Origin: Reyranella sp.
GTDB taxonomy: Bacteria > Pseudomonadota > Alphaproteobacteria > Reyranellales > Reyranellaceae
Assembly: GCF_017305915.1 (NCBI RefSeq)
Contig: NZ_JAFKJN010000030.1
Coordinates: 1-64,000 of the forward strand
DNA: 64,000 nt
Reading direction: 5' to 3'
The position numbers and the translations under genes are program-made. The notes beneath the pieces were generated by a model. That model was not told the origin of the DNA. It made no database searches and saw only the letters and a program-made list of their open reading frames with translations. Below, in pieces: positions 24,360 to 33,288 of this stretch (within the stretch, counting starts at the first letter, position 1; each line of letters starts with the position of its first letter).

Positions 24360-27307
24360 CGGTCTCGGTGGTGATCCCGGCGCGCAACGCCCAGGGCACC
24401 CTCGGAGAGACGCTCGACTCGCTGCTGGCCCAGACGCGCGGCGACTGGGAGGCAGTGGTCGTCGACGATGGCTCGACCGACGGCACGGCCGCGCTCGTGC
24501 GGCGCTATAGCGAGCGCGATCGGCGAATCACCGTGCTGAGCGACGGCCGCGCGTCCGAAGGCGCCTCGGCCGCACGCAACCGCGGCATCGCCGCTGCACG
24601 CGGCGACCGGCTGCTGTTCCTCGACGCCGACGACTGGGTCGAGGCGGGCTTCCTGCACAAGATGCTGGCCGTCCTCGAGCGAGCCGGGGGCCGCGTCGCC
24701 TTCTCCGCCTGCCGCCGCGTCAGCCCCGACGGTCACACCGGGCCGCTGTGGCTGAGCCGCGAGGTCGCGCGCGCACCGTTCGAGGTGCTGGCGCGGCAAT
24801 GCCCGGTGGTCATCCACGGCTTCGTGCTCGATCGCTCGCTGATCGACGAGATCGGCGGCTTCGATCCCGAATTGCGCACCTGCGAGGACTGGGACTTCTG
24901 GCATCGCCTGGCGCGCACCGGCGTCGCCTTCCATCCGGTGGCCGACGCCGTCGCCTTCTACCGCCTGCAGCAGCAGTCGCTGTCGAGCGACGCCCGCTTG
25001 ATGCTCGCCGACGCCCGCCGTGTCGTCGATCGTGCCTTCGCGGCGGACTCGCGTGTGCGCCAGCCGGCGCCGCGCCATGCCCGGGGCGCCGATCCCGGCC
25101 TCGGCAGTCGCGAGATGGCCATCGGCTACTTCGCGCTGTGGTGCGCCGCCTTCGATATCGGTGCCGGCGGCGACGGCATCGACCTGGTGCAGCCGCTGCC
25201 CGATGCCTGGGGCAGCCTGGCCGAAGGCTGCCGGCTCACCCTGCTTGCCGGCCTGCGTGCCGGAGCCCGCAAACAACCCGATGAGCCGCTGGGCGACGAT
25301 GCCGCTTTCCTCGCACGCGTGCGCGATCTGCTGCTGCAGGTCGAACGGGCCGCCAACCGCACGGGCTTCGCGCGCGTCCTGGAGTTCGGCCTCGAACCCG
25401 AGATCTTCCGGCCGGCCACACTCACCCGACAGCTCGCCGTCGGCAACGTCCTGCTGGCGCGGCGCGATCTGGCGCAGCTTGCCGCGATCGCCGTTCCCGC
25501 CGACGTCGATACGCTGCAGCTCGAGTTCCAGCGCGCAGGCCGCGCCGCCGGATCGATCGAGGTGCCGGTCTTTGCCACCCTGTCGCCGCGCGAGCTCGCC
25601 GGCCTGGCTATCGACGCAGTGAGCCTGTCGATCTTCCTCAGGGCGTCGGGCGTGCTGAAGCGTCCCCGTTTCTGGATGCGGCTCGTGATCGAGGCGATCA
25701 CGACGCGCCCCCGCATTCGGCGCGACCATCTCAAGCGCATCGTCGGCGCGGCGGCGCTCGCGGCCTTCGGTCCGGCCGCGACGGCATCGAACGACCGGGC
25801 GCTCGCGGCTGCGATCGAGGCAGCGCGGAGCGAAGCGCAGTCGATCGATCTTCCGCCCGCCAAGCCCGCCTCTTCGGCCGCGGCGGATGGCGGCCCCTCG
25901 GGCGATCGCCGGGGCTACTGGGAGAGCGTCTACACGACCGCCGATCCCTGGGCCTACGGCTCGCCCTACGAGCAGCTCAAGTACCGGCGCACCCTCGACC
26001 TGCTGCCGCCGGGTCCCATCGACCGGGCGCTCGAAGTGGCCTGCTCCGAGGGATGGTTCACGGTGCTGCTGGCACCGCGCGTCGGCCATCTCATCGCCTC
26101 AGACATCTCGGAGACCGCGCTCCAGCGGGCTCGCGCGCGCTGCATCGGCCGCGGCAGCATCGACTACCGTCGCCTCGATTTCTTCGACGAGCCCTTGCCG
26201 GGCGATCTCGACCTGCTGGTCTGCTCCGAAGTCCTCTACGACCTCGAGGACAAGGCGGCGCTGCAGCGCCTCGCGGCCAAGCTCGCGGCCGCGCTGAAGC
26301 CGGGTGGCCATCTCGTGAGCGCCCACGCGCATCTCCTGAAGGATGATCCCTCGCGCACCGGCTTCGACTGGGACGCGCCGTTCGGCGGCGCCGTCATCGC
26401 CGAGACCTTCGCCACGACGCCCGGCCTCGCGCTGGTGCGCTCGCTGCAGACCGAGCTCTACCGCATCGACCTCCTGCGCAAGGTCGACACGGCACCCGCG
26501 GCGCATATCGACACCGTCGAGCTCGGACCGCCACCCGAACCAGCCTATGCCCGCAGCATCGTCTGGGACGGCGCCGAGGCCCGCCGTGCCGAGGTCCAGG
26601 CACGCGAGAGCGTCGAGCGGGTGCCGATTCTCAACTACCACCGTATTGCGTCCGACGGGCCGGCCACCCTGGCGCGCTATCGCACTTCGCCCGAGGCGTT
26701 CCGTGCCCAGATGCGCTGGCTGCGGCGCCACGGCTATCATGCGGTGGGCTCGGCCGACCTGATCGGCCACCTCGCAAGCCGCCGGCCCCTGCGCGGCCGG
26801 CCGGTGATGCTGACGTTCGACGACGGCTATCGCGACTTCCGGGACGCGGCCTGGCCGATCCTGCAGGCGCACGATTTCACCGCCGAGGTCTTCATCACCA
26901 CCGATCATGTCGGCGATGCCGCGCAGTGGGACGCCGGGCACGGCGCGCCCGCCGCCCTGATGGGCTGGCGCGAGATCCGCGACCTTGCGGCCGAGGGTAT
27001 CCGTTTCGGCAGCCACATGGCGAGCCACAGCCACATGAACGCGCTGTCGAGCCGCGCCATCGTGCGCGAGGCGGCGCTGTCGCGGGCGCTGATCGAGCGG
27101 GTGACCGGCACGCCCTGCCTCGCGATCGCGGCCCCCTTCGGCGAGGCCAGCGACCGCTTCGTGCGCATCGCGCGCCGGTGCGGCTATCGGCTCGGCGTCA
27201 CGGTCGAGCCGGGCTTCGCCCATCTCGACGGCGATGCGCTGCGCCTGCCGCGCATCGAGGTGCTGGGCGATTGGTCGCTGGAGCAGTTCGTCGACGCCTT
27301 GCGGTAG
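24353..27307 (+). CDS. Trifunctional GT2 / NodS-like methyltransferase / NodB-like deacetylase
   Basis: A 984-residue single chain. Residues 1-220 are a family 2 glycosyltransferase (VSVVIPARNAQGTLGETLDS, VVVDDGSTDG, LFLDADDWVE, CEDWDFW). Residues 220-510 are helical and unassigned. Residues about 520-700 are a NodS-type SAM methyltransferase (DPWAYGSPYEQLKYRRTLDL, LEVACSEGWFT, LASDISETAL-like IASDISETALQRA). Residues about 755-984 are a polysaccharide deacetylase with VPILNYHRI, LTFDDGYRDF (metal Asp) and GSHMASHSHMN (His-x3-His). Starts at GTG 24353 or the next GTG 24356 (GTGA overlap with the upstream stop). Likely assembles and modifies an extracellular glycan. Confidence 0.88.
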   Translation: MVTVSVVIPARNAQGTLGETLDSLLAQTRGDWEAVVVDDGSTDGTAALVRRYSERDRRITVLSDGRASEGASAARNRGIAAARGDRLLFLDADDWVEAGFLHKMLAVLERAGGRVAFSACRRVSPDGHTGPLWLSREVARAPFEVLARQCPVVIHGFVLDRSLIDEIGGFDPELRTCEDWDFWHRLARTGVAFHPVADAVAFYRLQQQSLSSDARLMLADARRVVDRAFAADSRVRQPAPRHARGADPGLGSREMAIGYFALWCAAFDIGAGGDGIDLVQPLPDAWGSLAEGCRLTLLAGLRAGARKQPDEPLGDDAAFLARVRDLLLQVERAANRTGFARVLEFGLEPEIFRPATLTRQLAVGNVLLARRDLAQLAAIAVPADVDTLQLEFQRAGRAAGSIEVPVFATLSPRELAGLAIDAVSLSIFLRASGVLKRPRFWMRLVIEAITTRPRIRRDHLKRIVGAAALAAFGPAATASNDRALAAAIEAARSEAQSIDLPPAKPASSAAADGGPSGDRRGYWESVYTTADPWAYGSPYEQLKYRRTLDLLPPGPIDRALEVACSEGWFTVLLAPRVGHLIASDISETALQRARARCIGRGSIDYRRLDFFDEPLPGDLDLLVCSEVLYDLEDKAALQRLAAKLAAALKPGGHLVSAHAHLLKDDPSRTGFDWDAPFGGAVIAETFATTPGLALVRSLQTELYRIDLLRKVDTAPAAHIDTVELGPPPEPAYARSIVWDGAEARRAEVQARESVERVPILNYHRIASDGPATLARYRTSPEAFRAQMRWLRRHGYHAVGSADLIGHLASRRPLRGRPVMLTFDDGYRDFRDAAWPILQAHDFTAEVFITTDHVGDAAQWDAGHGAPAALMGWREIRDLAAEGIRFGSHMASHSHMNALSSRAIVREAALSRALIERVTGTPCLAIAAPFGEASDRFVRIARRCGYRLGVTVEPGFAHLDGDALRLPRIEVLGDWSLEQFVDALR

Positions 27308-27332
27308 CGCCGCACGGCGCTACGATGACGCC

Positions 27333-27947
27333 ATGCATGACCACGACCATGGGCACGATCACGGCTCGGAGCTGTCTGACACCCAGCTCAGGGTGCGCGC
27401 GCTCGAAACCATCCTGACCGAGAAGGGCTACGTCGATCCGGCCGCGCTCGACGCCATCGTCGAGGCCTACGAGACCAAGATCGGCCCACGCAACGGCGCC
27501 CGGGTGGTCGCCAAGGCATGGACCGATCCGGCCTTCAAGGCGGCGCTGCTGGAAGACGCCTCGAAGGCGATCGCGACCCTCGGCCACTTCAGCCGCGTCG
27601 GCGACCATCTGATCGCGGTCGAGAACACGCCGCAGCGCCACAACGTCATCGTCTGCACGCTGTGCTCCTGCTACCCGTGGGAAATGCTCGGCCTGCCGCC
27701 GGTCTGGTACAAGGCGGCGCCCTACCGCTCGCGCACGGTCAAGGATCCGCGCGGCGTGCTGAAGGATTTCGGCGTGACGCTGCCGGCGGCCACCGAGATC
27801 CGGGTCTGGGATTCGACGGCGGAGACGCGCTTCCTGGTGCTGCCGATGCGGCCCGCCGGTACCGAGGGCTGGAGCGAGGACCGGCTCGCCGAGATCGTGA
27901 CCCGCGACAGCATGATCGGCACCGGCCTGCCGACGGTGACCACATGA
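27333..27947 (+). CDS. nthA: Nitrile hydratase alpha subunit, cobalt type
   Basis: A 204-residue subunit of the nitrile-to-amide hydratase. The metal-binding claw is VCTLCSCYPW; threonine after the first Cys marks the non-corrin cobalt type (iron enzymes have serine). Other family landmarks are DGSELSD-like N-terminus, GPRNGARVVAKAWTDPAFK and the WYKAAPYRSR stretch. A His-rich leader (HDHDHGHDHG) precedes the domain. It is first in a tight operon, overlapping the beta gene by 4 nt (ATGA). No amidase follows within the window. Confidence 0.93.
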   Translation: MHDHDHGHDHGSELSDTQLRVRALETILTEKGYVDPAALDAIVEAYETKIGPRNGARVVAKAWTDPAFKAALLEDASKAIATLGHFSRVGDHLIAVENTPQRHNVIVCTLCSCYPWEMLGLPPVWYKAAPYRSRTVKDPRGVLKDFGVTLPAATEIRVWDSTAETRFLVLPMRPAGTEGWSEDRLAEIVTRDSMIGTGLPTVTT

Positions 27948-28606
27948 ACGGCGTGCACGACATGGGCGGCATGGACGGCTTCGGCAAGGTCGAGGTCGAA
28001 CCCAACGAGCCGACCTTCCACGAGCCGTGGGAAAGCCGGGTCATGGCGATGGTCCGCGCCATGGGCGCCAATGCCGGCTTCAACATCGACATGCAGCGCT
28101 TCTCGCGCGAGTCGATCCCGCCCGCGACCTACCTGTCGGCGTCCTATTACCAGAAATGGTTCCTGGGCCTGGTGAAGACCCTGCTCGACAACAAGCTGGT
28201 CGGCGCCGACGAGATCGCCGCCGGCCATTCCTTGCGCAGCGGTGCCACCTTGCCGCGCGGGCCGTTCGAGAAGAAGGACGTGGTGCGGGTGATGACCCGC
28301 GGCTCCTTCCACCGAGACGTCGCCAACCCGCCGAACTTCAAGCTCGGCGACAAGGTGTGCGCGCGCAACCTCAACCCGACGACGCACACCCGCCTGCCGC
28401 GCTACGTGCGCGGCCATGTCGGCACGATCGAGCGCATCAACGGCAGCCACGTCTTCCCCGACACGCAGGCGCATCTGCGCGGCGAGAACCCGCAATGGCT
28501 CTACACGGTCGTGTTCTCCGGCCGCGACCTGTGGGGCGACGACGCCGACCCGACCGTGAAGGTCTCGGTCGACGCCTTCGAGCCCTACCTCGAGGTGGCG
28601 CAGTGA
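27944..28606 (+). CDS. nthB: Nitrile hydratase beta subunit
   Basis: A 220-residue subunit beginning MNGVHDMGGMDGFGKV, the standard beta-subunit opening, with EPWESRVMAMVRAMGANAGFN and the C-terminal SH3-like part (FKLGDKVCARNLNPTTHTRLPRYVRGHVGTIERI, WLYTVVFSGRDLWG). It completes the active site of the alpha2-beta2 enzyme with the conserved arginines. Start and stop overlap the alpha and activator genes by 4 nt each. Confidence 0.93.
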   Translation: MNGVHDMGGMDGFGKVEVEPNEPTFHEPWESRVMAMVRAMGANAGFNIDMQRFSRESIPPATYLSASYYQKWFLGLVKTLLDNKLVGADEIAAGHSLRSGATLPRGPFEKKDVVRVMTRGSFHRDVANPPNFKLGDKVCARNLNPTTHTRLPRYVRGHVGTIERINGSHVFPDTQAHLRGENPQWLYTVVFSGRDLWGDDADPTVKVSVDAFEPYLEVAQ

Positions 28607-28989
28607 CCGACATCGACCCGCAGGCCGCGTCAGACGCGGCCCGGGCGGTGCCGGGCGTGCCCTGCGACGCCGAGGGCCCGACCTTCCGCGAGCCGTGGGA
28701 GGCGCAGGCCTTTGCCATGGCGCTGGCGCTGCATGCGCGCGGCGTCTTCACCTGGCCGGAATGGGCCGCGACGCTCGGCGCCGAGATCAAGCGCGCGCAA
28801 GCCAGCGGCGACCCCGACACCGGCGAGACCTACTACCGCCACTGGCTGGCCGCGCTGGAACGTCTCGTCGAGGAGAAGGGCATCGCCAGCGCCGCGCAGC
28901 GCACGCGCTACTACGACGCCTGGGACCACGCCGCCGACCGCACGGCGCACGGCCAGCCGATCGAGCTCAAGCCCGAAGACTTCACGTGA
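28603..28989 (+). CDS. Nitrile hydratase activator/accessory protein
   Basis: A 128-residue protein homologous to the N-terminal part of nitrile hydratase beta (GPTFREPWEAQAFAMALALHARGVFTWPEW, DTGETYYRHWLAALERLVEEKG), as expected for the self-subunit-swapping metallochaperone of cobalt enzymes. It starts at GTG 28603, overlapping the beta-subunit stop (GTGA). It delivers Co to the alpha subunit and supports cysteine oxidation. Confidence 0.9.
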   Translation: MTDIDPQAASDAARAVPGVPCDAEGPTFREPWEAQAFAMALALHARGVFTWPEWAATLGAEIKRAQASGDPDTGETYYRHWLAALERLVEEKGIASAAQRTRYYDAWDHAADRTAHGQPIELKPEDFT

Positions 28990-29690
28990 GCAAGCCACCG
29001 TCGAGCGACATCGGCCTGTTCGAGGCGATGTACACCGCCCGCTCGCTGCGTCATTTCAAGCCGGACCCGGTGCCCGAGACGCTGATCACCCAGGTGATCG
29101 ACGCCGCCATCCGCGCCTCGAGCGGCGGCAACACCCAGCACTGGTCGTTCGTCGTGGTGCGCGACGCGAAGGTAAAGCAGCAGCTCGCCGCGCTCTATCG
29201 CAAGGCCTCGGACTACGCGAGCGCGATCTATTCGTCTCGGCCCAGGCCCGAGCATCTGACCGACGAGCAGTACCGCCAGTTCCTGGCCAACAGCGGCCAT
29301 CTGTGGGACCACCTGGCCGAGGCGCCGGTCATCCTCATCGCCTGCCTCGCCAAGCGCGATCCGCCCGAGCGCGCGACCCTGCCCGAGCGGGTCCAGGCGC
29401 GCTACGACGCCCACCTCGCCAATACGCTCCGCATCAGCGGCTCGAGCATCTATCCCGCGATCCAGAACATCATCCTGGCCTGCCGCGCGCTGGGACTGGG
29501 GACGGTGATCACGACCAACCACATCCTCTACGAGGACGAGGTCAAGGCCGTCCTCGGCATCCCGGAGAACGTCGCCACCTTCGCGCTGATGCCGATCGGC
29601 TGGCCGACGCGCAAGTACGGCCCGCTCACCCGCAAGCCGGTCGCCGACGTCACCTTCGCCGACCGCTGGGGAACGCGCTGGCCGGGCTGA
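28986..29690 (+). CDS. Nitroreductase family protein
   Basis: A 234-residue flavoprotein. TARSLRHFKPDPVPETLITQV and RASSGGNTQHWSFVVVRD form the FMN-binding N-terminal region, with ALGLGTVITTNHILYEDEVKAVLGIPENV in the C-terminal half and the closing GPLTRKPVADVTFADRWG. It starts at GTG 28986, overlapping the nitrile hydratase activator by 4 nt, so it belongs to the same operon. It may reduce a nitro or enone compound; a role in nitrile metabolism is unclear. Confidence 0.88.
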   Translation: MSKPPSSDIGLFEAMYTARSLRHFKPDPVPETLITQVIDAAIRASSGGNTQHWSFVVVRDAKVKQQLAALYRKASDYASAIYSSRPRPEHLTDEQYRQFLANSGHLWDHLAEAPVILIACLAKRDPPERATLPERVQARYDAHLANTLRISGSSIYPAIQNIILACRALGLGTVITTNHILYEDEVKAVLGIPENVATFALMPIGWPTRKYGPLTRKPVADVTFADRWGTRWPG

Positions 29691-29878
29691 TGCCCGAGCG
29701 CGCAGTCCGTCCGGCGCGACGTCCGGCCGGACGCCGGACACATCCGATGCCGATTCCATAAGGGTTTTCGTCGAGAATCCGGAATCCGGCGCCACCCCCC
29801 CAGGCCGGACGCCGGCGGACGCGGCGGACGCGACGGACGGCAGACTGCAAATAGTTTTGCCCGTGCGGGAGCATCGCC

Positions 29879-30850
29879 CTAGCGAGTGGCCGGCGCCGAC
29901 TGCTTGACGATGGCGTCCCACTTCTTGATCTCGCCGGCGAGATAGGCGCCGGTCTCTTCGGGACCGCCCTCCTTCTTCTCGACGCCTTGCTGGGCCAGGG
30001 CGGCCCAGACCTTGTCGTCGCGCAGGCCCGCCTTGATGGCGCTGCCGAGCTTCTCGACGACCGGCTTGGGCGTGCCGGCCGGCGCCAGGAACCAGTAGCC
30101 GACCTCGACCGTGAGGTCGGGATAGCCCGCCTCCTTGAGCGTCGGCACGTCGGGCAGGATGGTGGCGCGCTTGCTGCCGGTCACGCCGAGCACCCTCCCC
30201 TGCTTGTTGCTCGCGAACGGCAGGCTCGACGGCACCGGCGTCCACAGCACCTCGACCCGGCCGGAGGCGAAATCGCTCGCCGCGTCGGTCGTGCTCTTGT
30301 ACGGCACCATCGCGATGTTGATGTCGGCGGCGCGGTTGAGCATCTCGCCGAGGAACTGCGGCACGCCACCGACATAGCCCACGTAGTTCAGCTTGCCGGG
30401 CTTGGCCTTCGCCATCGCGACGAGCTCCTGGACGTTCTGCGCCGGCAGCGACGACGGCACCGCCAGCGCGTAGGGCAGCACGCCGCTGAGCGCGATCGGC
30501 GCGAAATCCCGCTGCAGGTTGTAGCCCGGCGCGCTGACGATCTGGTTGAGGATGATGCTCGTGCTGGTGATGTAGATCGTGTAGCCGTCCGGCTTCGCCT
30601 TCGCGACGTAGTCGGTGGCGATGTTGCCGGTGGCGCCGGCGCGATTGTCGACGATCACGCTCTGCCCCAGCGTTGCCGTCATGTGCTGGGCGAGCTGGCG
30701 GCCGATGATGTCGATGGCCGTGCCCGGCCCGAACGGGCAGACGATGGTGATCGCCCGGTTCGGATAGTCCTGGGCAATCGCCGGCGACTGCAGAGCCAAC
30801 AGGCCGATCGTCGACGCCATGGCTCGCAGAACCTTCGTGACCCGCTTCAT
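29879..30850 (-). CDS. Bug/TctC-family tripartite tricarboxylate-type solute-binding protein
   Basis: A 323-residue periplasmic binding protein with signal peptide (VTKVLRAMASTIGLLALQSPAIAQ) and the Bug hallmarks DYPNRAITIVCPFGPGTAIDIIGR, VIVDNRAGATGNIATDYVAK, PDGYTIYITSTS and LPDVPTLKEAGYPDL. It captures carboxylates for a TctAB-type permease, but no permease genes are nearby. The ATG at 30850 is supported by GGGAGGG upstream. A second, more divergent Bug gene follows upstream on the same strand. Confidence 0.9.
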   Translation of the reverse strand: MKRVTKVLRAMASTIGLLALQSPAIAQDYPNRAITIVCPFGPGTAIDIIGRQLAQHMTATLGQSVIVDNRAGATGNIATDYVAKAKPDGYTIYITSTSIILNQIVSAPGYNLQRDFAPIALSGVLPYALAVPSSLPAQNVQELVAMAKAKPGKLNYVGYVGGVPQFLGEMLNRAADINIAMVPYKSTTDAASDFASGRVEVLWTPVPSSLPFASNKQGRVLGVTGSKRATILPDVPTLKEAGYPDLTVEVGYWFLAPAGTPKPVVEKLGSAIKAGLRDDKVWAALAQQGVEKKEGGPEETGAYLAGEIKKWDAIVKQSAPATR

Positions 30851-30920
30851 TGCTTTCCCTCCCAAAGCCACGCAACGCGTCACGCTAACACGGCGCGCTG
30901 CACGATGGAGGAAAAGCGAG

Positions 30921-31922
30921 CTACTGCGCGGCGGTCGTGGCGTACGAGGCGTGCGCCAGCTCGCTCCAGTGCGCCCGCTCGCGCTGCAGAAGGGCCTGGA
31001 AGGCGGCGGGCGACCCGAGCTGCGGCCGGTAGCCCATCAGCGCGAGCCGCTGAGCGACCACCGGATCGCGCACGGCGGCGGCGACGTCGTCGGCGATCCG
31101 CGCGCGCAGCGGCACTGGCATGTCGCGCGGGCCGAACAGGCTGTAGCCGCTTTGCATCGCGAGCGCCGGAAACCCGGCCTCGACGACGGTCGGCACGTCG
31201 AGTGCGCTCGGCGCCCGCTCCGTGCTCGTCACCGCGACCAGACGAATCCGGCCGGGCTGCGTTGCGCCGATCGTCGGCGGCAGGGTCAGGAAGGCGAGGT
31301 CCACCCGGCCCTCGGCGAGATCGGCCGCCGCGCCCAGGGGATTGCGGCACGGCGCGAAGCGGAACTCGGCCTGCACGGCCTTGAGGAAGGCCAGGAAGGC
31401 GAGATAAGGCGCGTGCAGGGAGCTCGACCAGGTGAGCTTGCCTGGGTTGCGGTGCGCGGCGTCGATGACCTCGCCCAGCGTGGCCAGGCCGAGCGCCGGC
31501 GCGACGGCGATGGCGATGTAGTCCTGCACGACGGGCGCCAGCGGTACGAGATCGCGCTCGGGATCGAACGGCAGGTTGTCGTGCGTCAGGTGCAGCGTGG
31601 TCCATACGCCGGTCGAGCCGAGCAGCAGCGCATGGTCGTCGTGCGCGGCGAGGAAAGTCTCGACCGAGGCCGTGCCGTCGCCGCCCGGGCGATAGTCGAC
31701 GAGCACCGGCTGGCGCCAGCGCCGCGACAGCGCCGCCGCGAGCGTGCGCGCCATCGCATCGTTGCGCACACCGTCGGCGGGGCGTGTCACCAACCGAACG
31801 GGGCGGCGTGGCCAGACCGGCGCAGTGCGCTCGGGCTCGGCGCGCGACGGCGTGCCGGCCGCGATCAATGGCAGGGCGCAGAAAACCCGACGCGACAAGA
31901 CACGCGATACCGCAAGCGTCAT
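30921..31922 (-). CDS. Bug/TctC-family solute-binding protein, divergent
   Basis: A 333-residue exported protein with an RR-containing leader (SRRVFCALPLIAAGTPSRA). It keeps the family skeleton (WPRRPVRLVTRPADGVRNDAMARTL, VLVDYRPGGDGTASVETF, ALDVPTVVEAGFPALAMQSG) but lacks the usual F-x-P-G-x-x-x-D loop, with T-R-P-A-D-G-V-R-N-D instead, so its ligand site probably differs. The ATG at 31922 follows GGAGG at good spacing. It is an orphan binding protein with no permease genes in view. Confidence 0.8.
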   Translation of the reverse strand: MTLAVSRVLSRRVFCALPLIAAGTPSRAEPERTAPVWPRRPVRLVTRPADGVRNDAMARTLAAALSRRWRQPVLVDYRPGGDGTASVETFLAAHDDHALLLGSTGVWTTLHLTHDNLPFDPERDLVPLAPVVQDYIAIAVAPALGLATLGEVIDAAHRNPGKLTWSSSLHAPYLAFLAFLKAVQAEFRFAPCRNPLGAAADLAEGRVDLAFLTLPPTIGATQPGRIRLVAVTSTERAPSALDVPTVVEAGFPALAMQSGYSLFGPRDMPVPLRARIADDVAAAVRDPVVAQRLALMGYRPQLGSPAAFQALLQRERAHWSELAHASYATTAAQ

Positions 31923-32102
31923 GCCGTCCTCCACTTCACTCAGGCATCGTGACGCAGCCGCACCGCCCGTAAATCGAGCAGTTGCATCGGCGGGCTCGCT
32001 CGGGTTTCGCGAGTTTCGCCTTCACACCGAGAGGCATCGCGTGGGTTTCGCTGCCACGCCACCGCCTTCATGTGCTCGTCGACTCCAGGCGTTGTCGAAG
32101 GA

Positions 32103-32262
32103 GTCCGTCATCACCGGAGCGTCGTGGTGATCTGCGCGACATGCCGGCCGCCTGGCTTCTCGCCGGCGATCGAATACGCCAGGCGCGGCCCTCTGCCTGG
32201 AAACCGCCTCGTTCGTCGCCGGCGCGATCCTGCATGTCGATGGCAGCCAGAGCGCCGGACAT
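32103..32262 (+). pseudogene. Relic of a short-chain dehydrogenase gene
   Basis: Two SDR-like scraps lie in one 160-bp stretch. Around 32106-32126 one frame reads SVITGASW and then stops, like the N-terminal T-G-A-S motif. At 32197-32262 another frame reads LETASFVAGAILHVDGSQSAGH, the typical SDR C-terminal signature. Everything between is missing. The rest of 31923-32277 shows no gene. Confidence 0.45.
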
Positions 32263-32277
32263 CGAGAGGCAGCGCAG

Positions 32278-33288
32278 TCAGCCGATCCCCTTGCCGCGCT
32301 GAAGGGCGGCGCACCGGTCGAGCACCCAGGCCTTGCGCTCCTCGAAGACAGCGGAAGGCTCGAGCTCGGGGCGCTGATGGAACCAGCCGATCGACGCCAT
32401 CCACCGGACCAGGCGAAACATCGGGATCGCCGCCAAGGCGTCGTCGGGCACCGGTCGGGTGGCGCGATAGCCGTCGAGGAAGGCGCGCTCGATCTCGGCG
32501 GCGTTCGGCTTGCTCTGCCAATAGGTGAGCACGACGGCGATGTCGTACTGATGCCAGCCGAAGCCGGCATCGTCGAAGTCGATGACCGTCAGCCGGTCGC
32601 CGTCGACCAGGATGTTGCCGGGATGCATGTCGGCATGGATGAGACTATAGCCGGCAGGCTCCCGGCTGAGACGCGACAGCTCCTCGTGCATCCGATCCCG
32701 GACGTCGAGCAGAAGGCGGCTCTCGGCGGCCGTCAGCGACCGGTGCTCCCAGAACGGCCCCCAATGCGGGGCATCGCCCATCAGGCCGTCGCTATCGAGC
32801 GCATGGCGCATGAAGCCCGTCGGCGGCCGCCAGGCGCTCGCCTGATTGTGCATCGCGGCAGTGAGGGCGCCGAGCTGGGCGAAGTAATCCTCGACCGCCT
32901 TGTCGTCGCTGGTCTCGGCCAGGACGTGGGAGAGCAGGCGGCCTTCGGTCCAGCGAAGCATGCCGGCGAACCGCTGCTCGCCGGTGGCCGGAATCGTTAC
33001 CGGGACATAGTCGCGGCCGTCGCGTGCGGACACCGCATGCGGGACATCGATGCCGGCGTCGGCCAGGCCGCGGATCCAGGCGCGCTCGGAGACCAGCTCG
33101 TCGAGCGTGTGATAGCCCGGCCGATGGAGGCGAAGAACGTAAACTTGGCCATCGCGCCGGTCGGTCACCTTGAACGTGACGTTCTCGGCGAGGGAAACCA
33201 GCGTGAGATCGACTGAGTCGATCGGGAAGGATTTCAGGGCGGCTTCGGCGGCCGGCGTAAAGGTCCGGCCGATGGCCTCCTTATCCAT
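32278..33288 (-). CDS. APH-family phosphotransferase (amino-alcohol kinase-like)
   Basis: A 336-residue protein kinase-fold phosphotransferase. The catalytic loop is SLIHADMHPGNILVDGD and the metal-binding segment VIDFDDAGFGWHQYDIAV. The N-lobe carries AENVTFKVTDRRDGQVYVLRLHRPGY. Related enzymes include homoserine kinase type II, choline kinase and hydroxylysine kinase. The start at 33288 overlaps the 3' end of the class III aminotransferase gene by 8 nt. This pairing resembles kinase plus PLP phospho-lyase pairs acting on phosphorylated amino alcohols, an inference from context. Confidence 0.85.
   Translation of the reverse strand: MDKEAIGRTFTPAAEAALKSFPIDSVDLTLVSLAENVTFKVTDRRDGQVYVLRLHRPGYHTLDELVSERAWIRGLADAGIDVPHAVSARDGRDYVPVTIPATGEQRFAGMLRWTEGRLLSHVLAETSDDKAVEDYFAQLGALTAAMHNQASAWRPPTGFMRHALDSDGLMGDAPHWGPFWEHRSLTAAESRLLLDVRDRMHEELSRLSREPAGYSLIHADMHPGNILVDGDRLTVIDFDDAGFGWHQYDIAVVLTYWQSKPNAAEIERAFLDGYRATRPVPDDALAAIPMFRLVRWMASIGWFHQRPELEPSAVFEERKAWVLDRCAALQRGKGIG

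Noticed and set aside
29700..29860. Repeated GCCGGACGCCGG-like strings after the nitroreductase gene
   Set aside because: Short and irregular; two similar strings in GC-rich DNA are not enough to call a repeat family or terminator.
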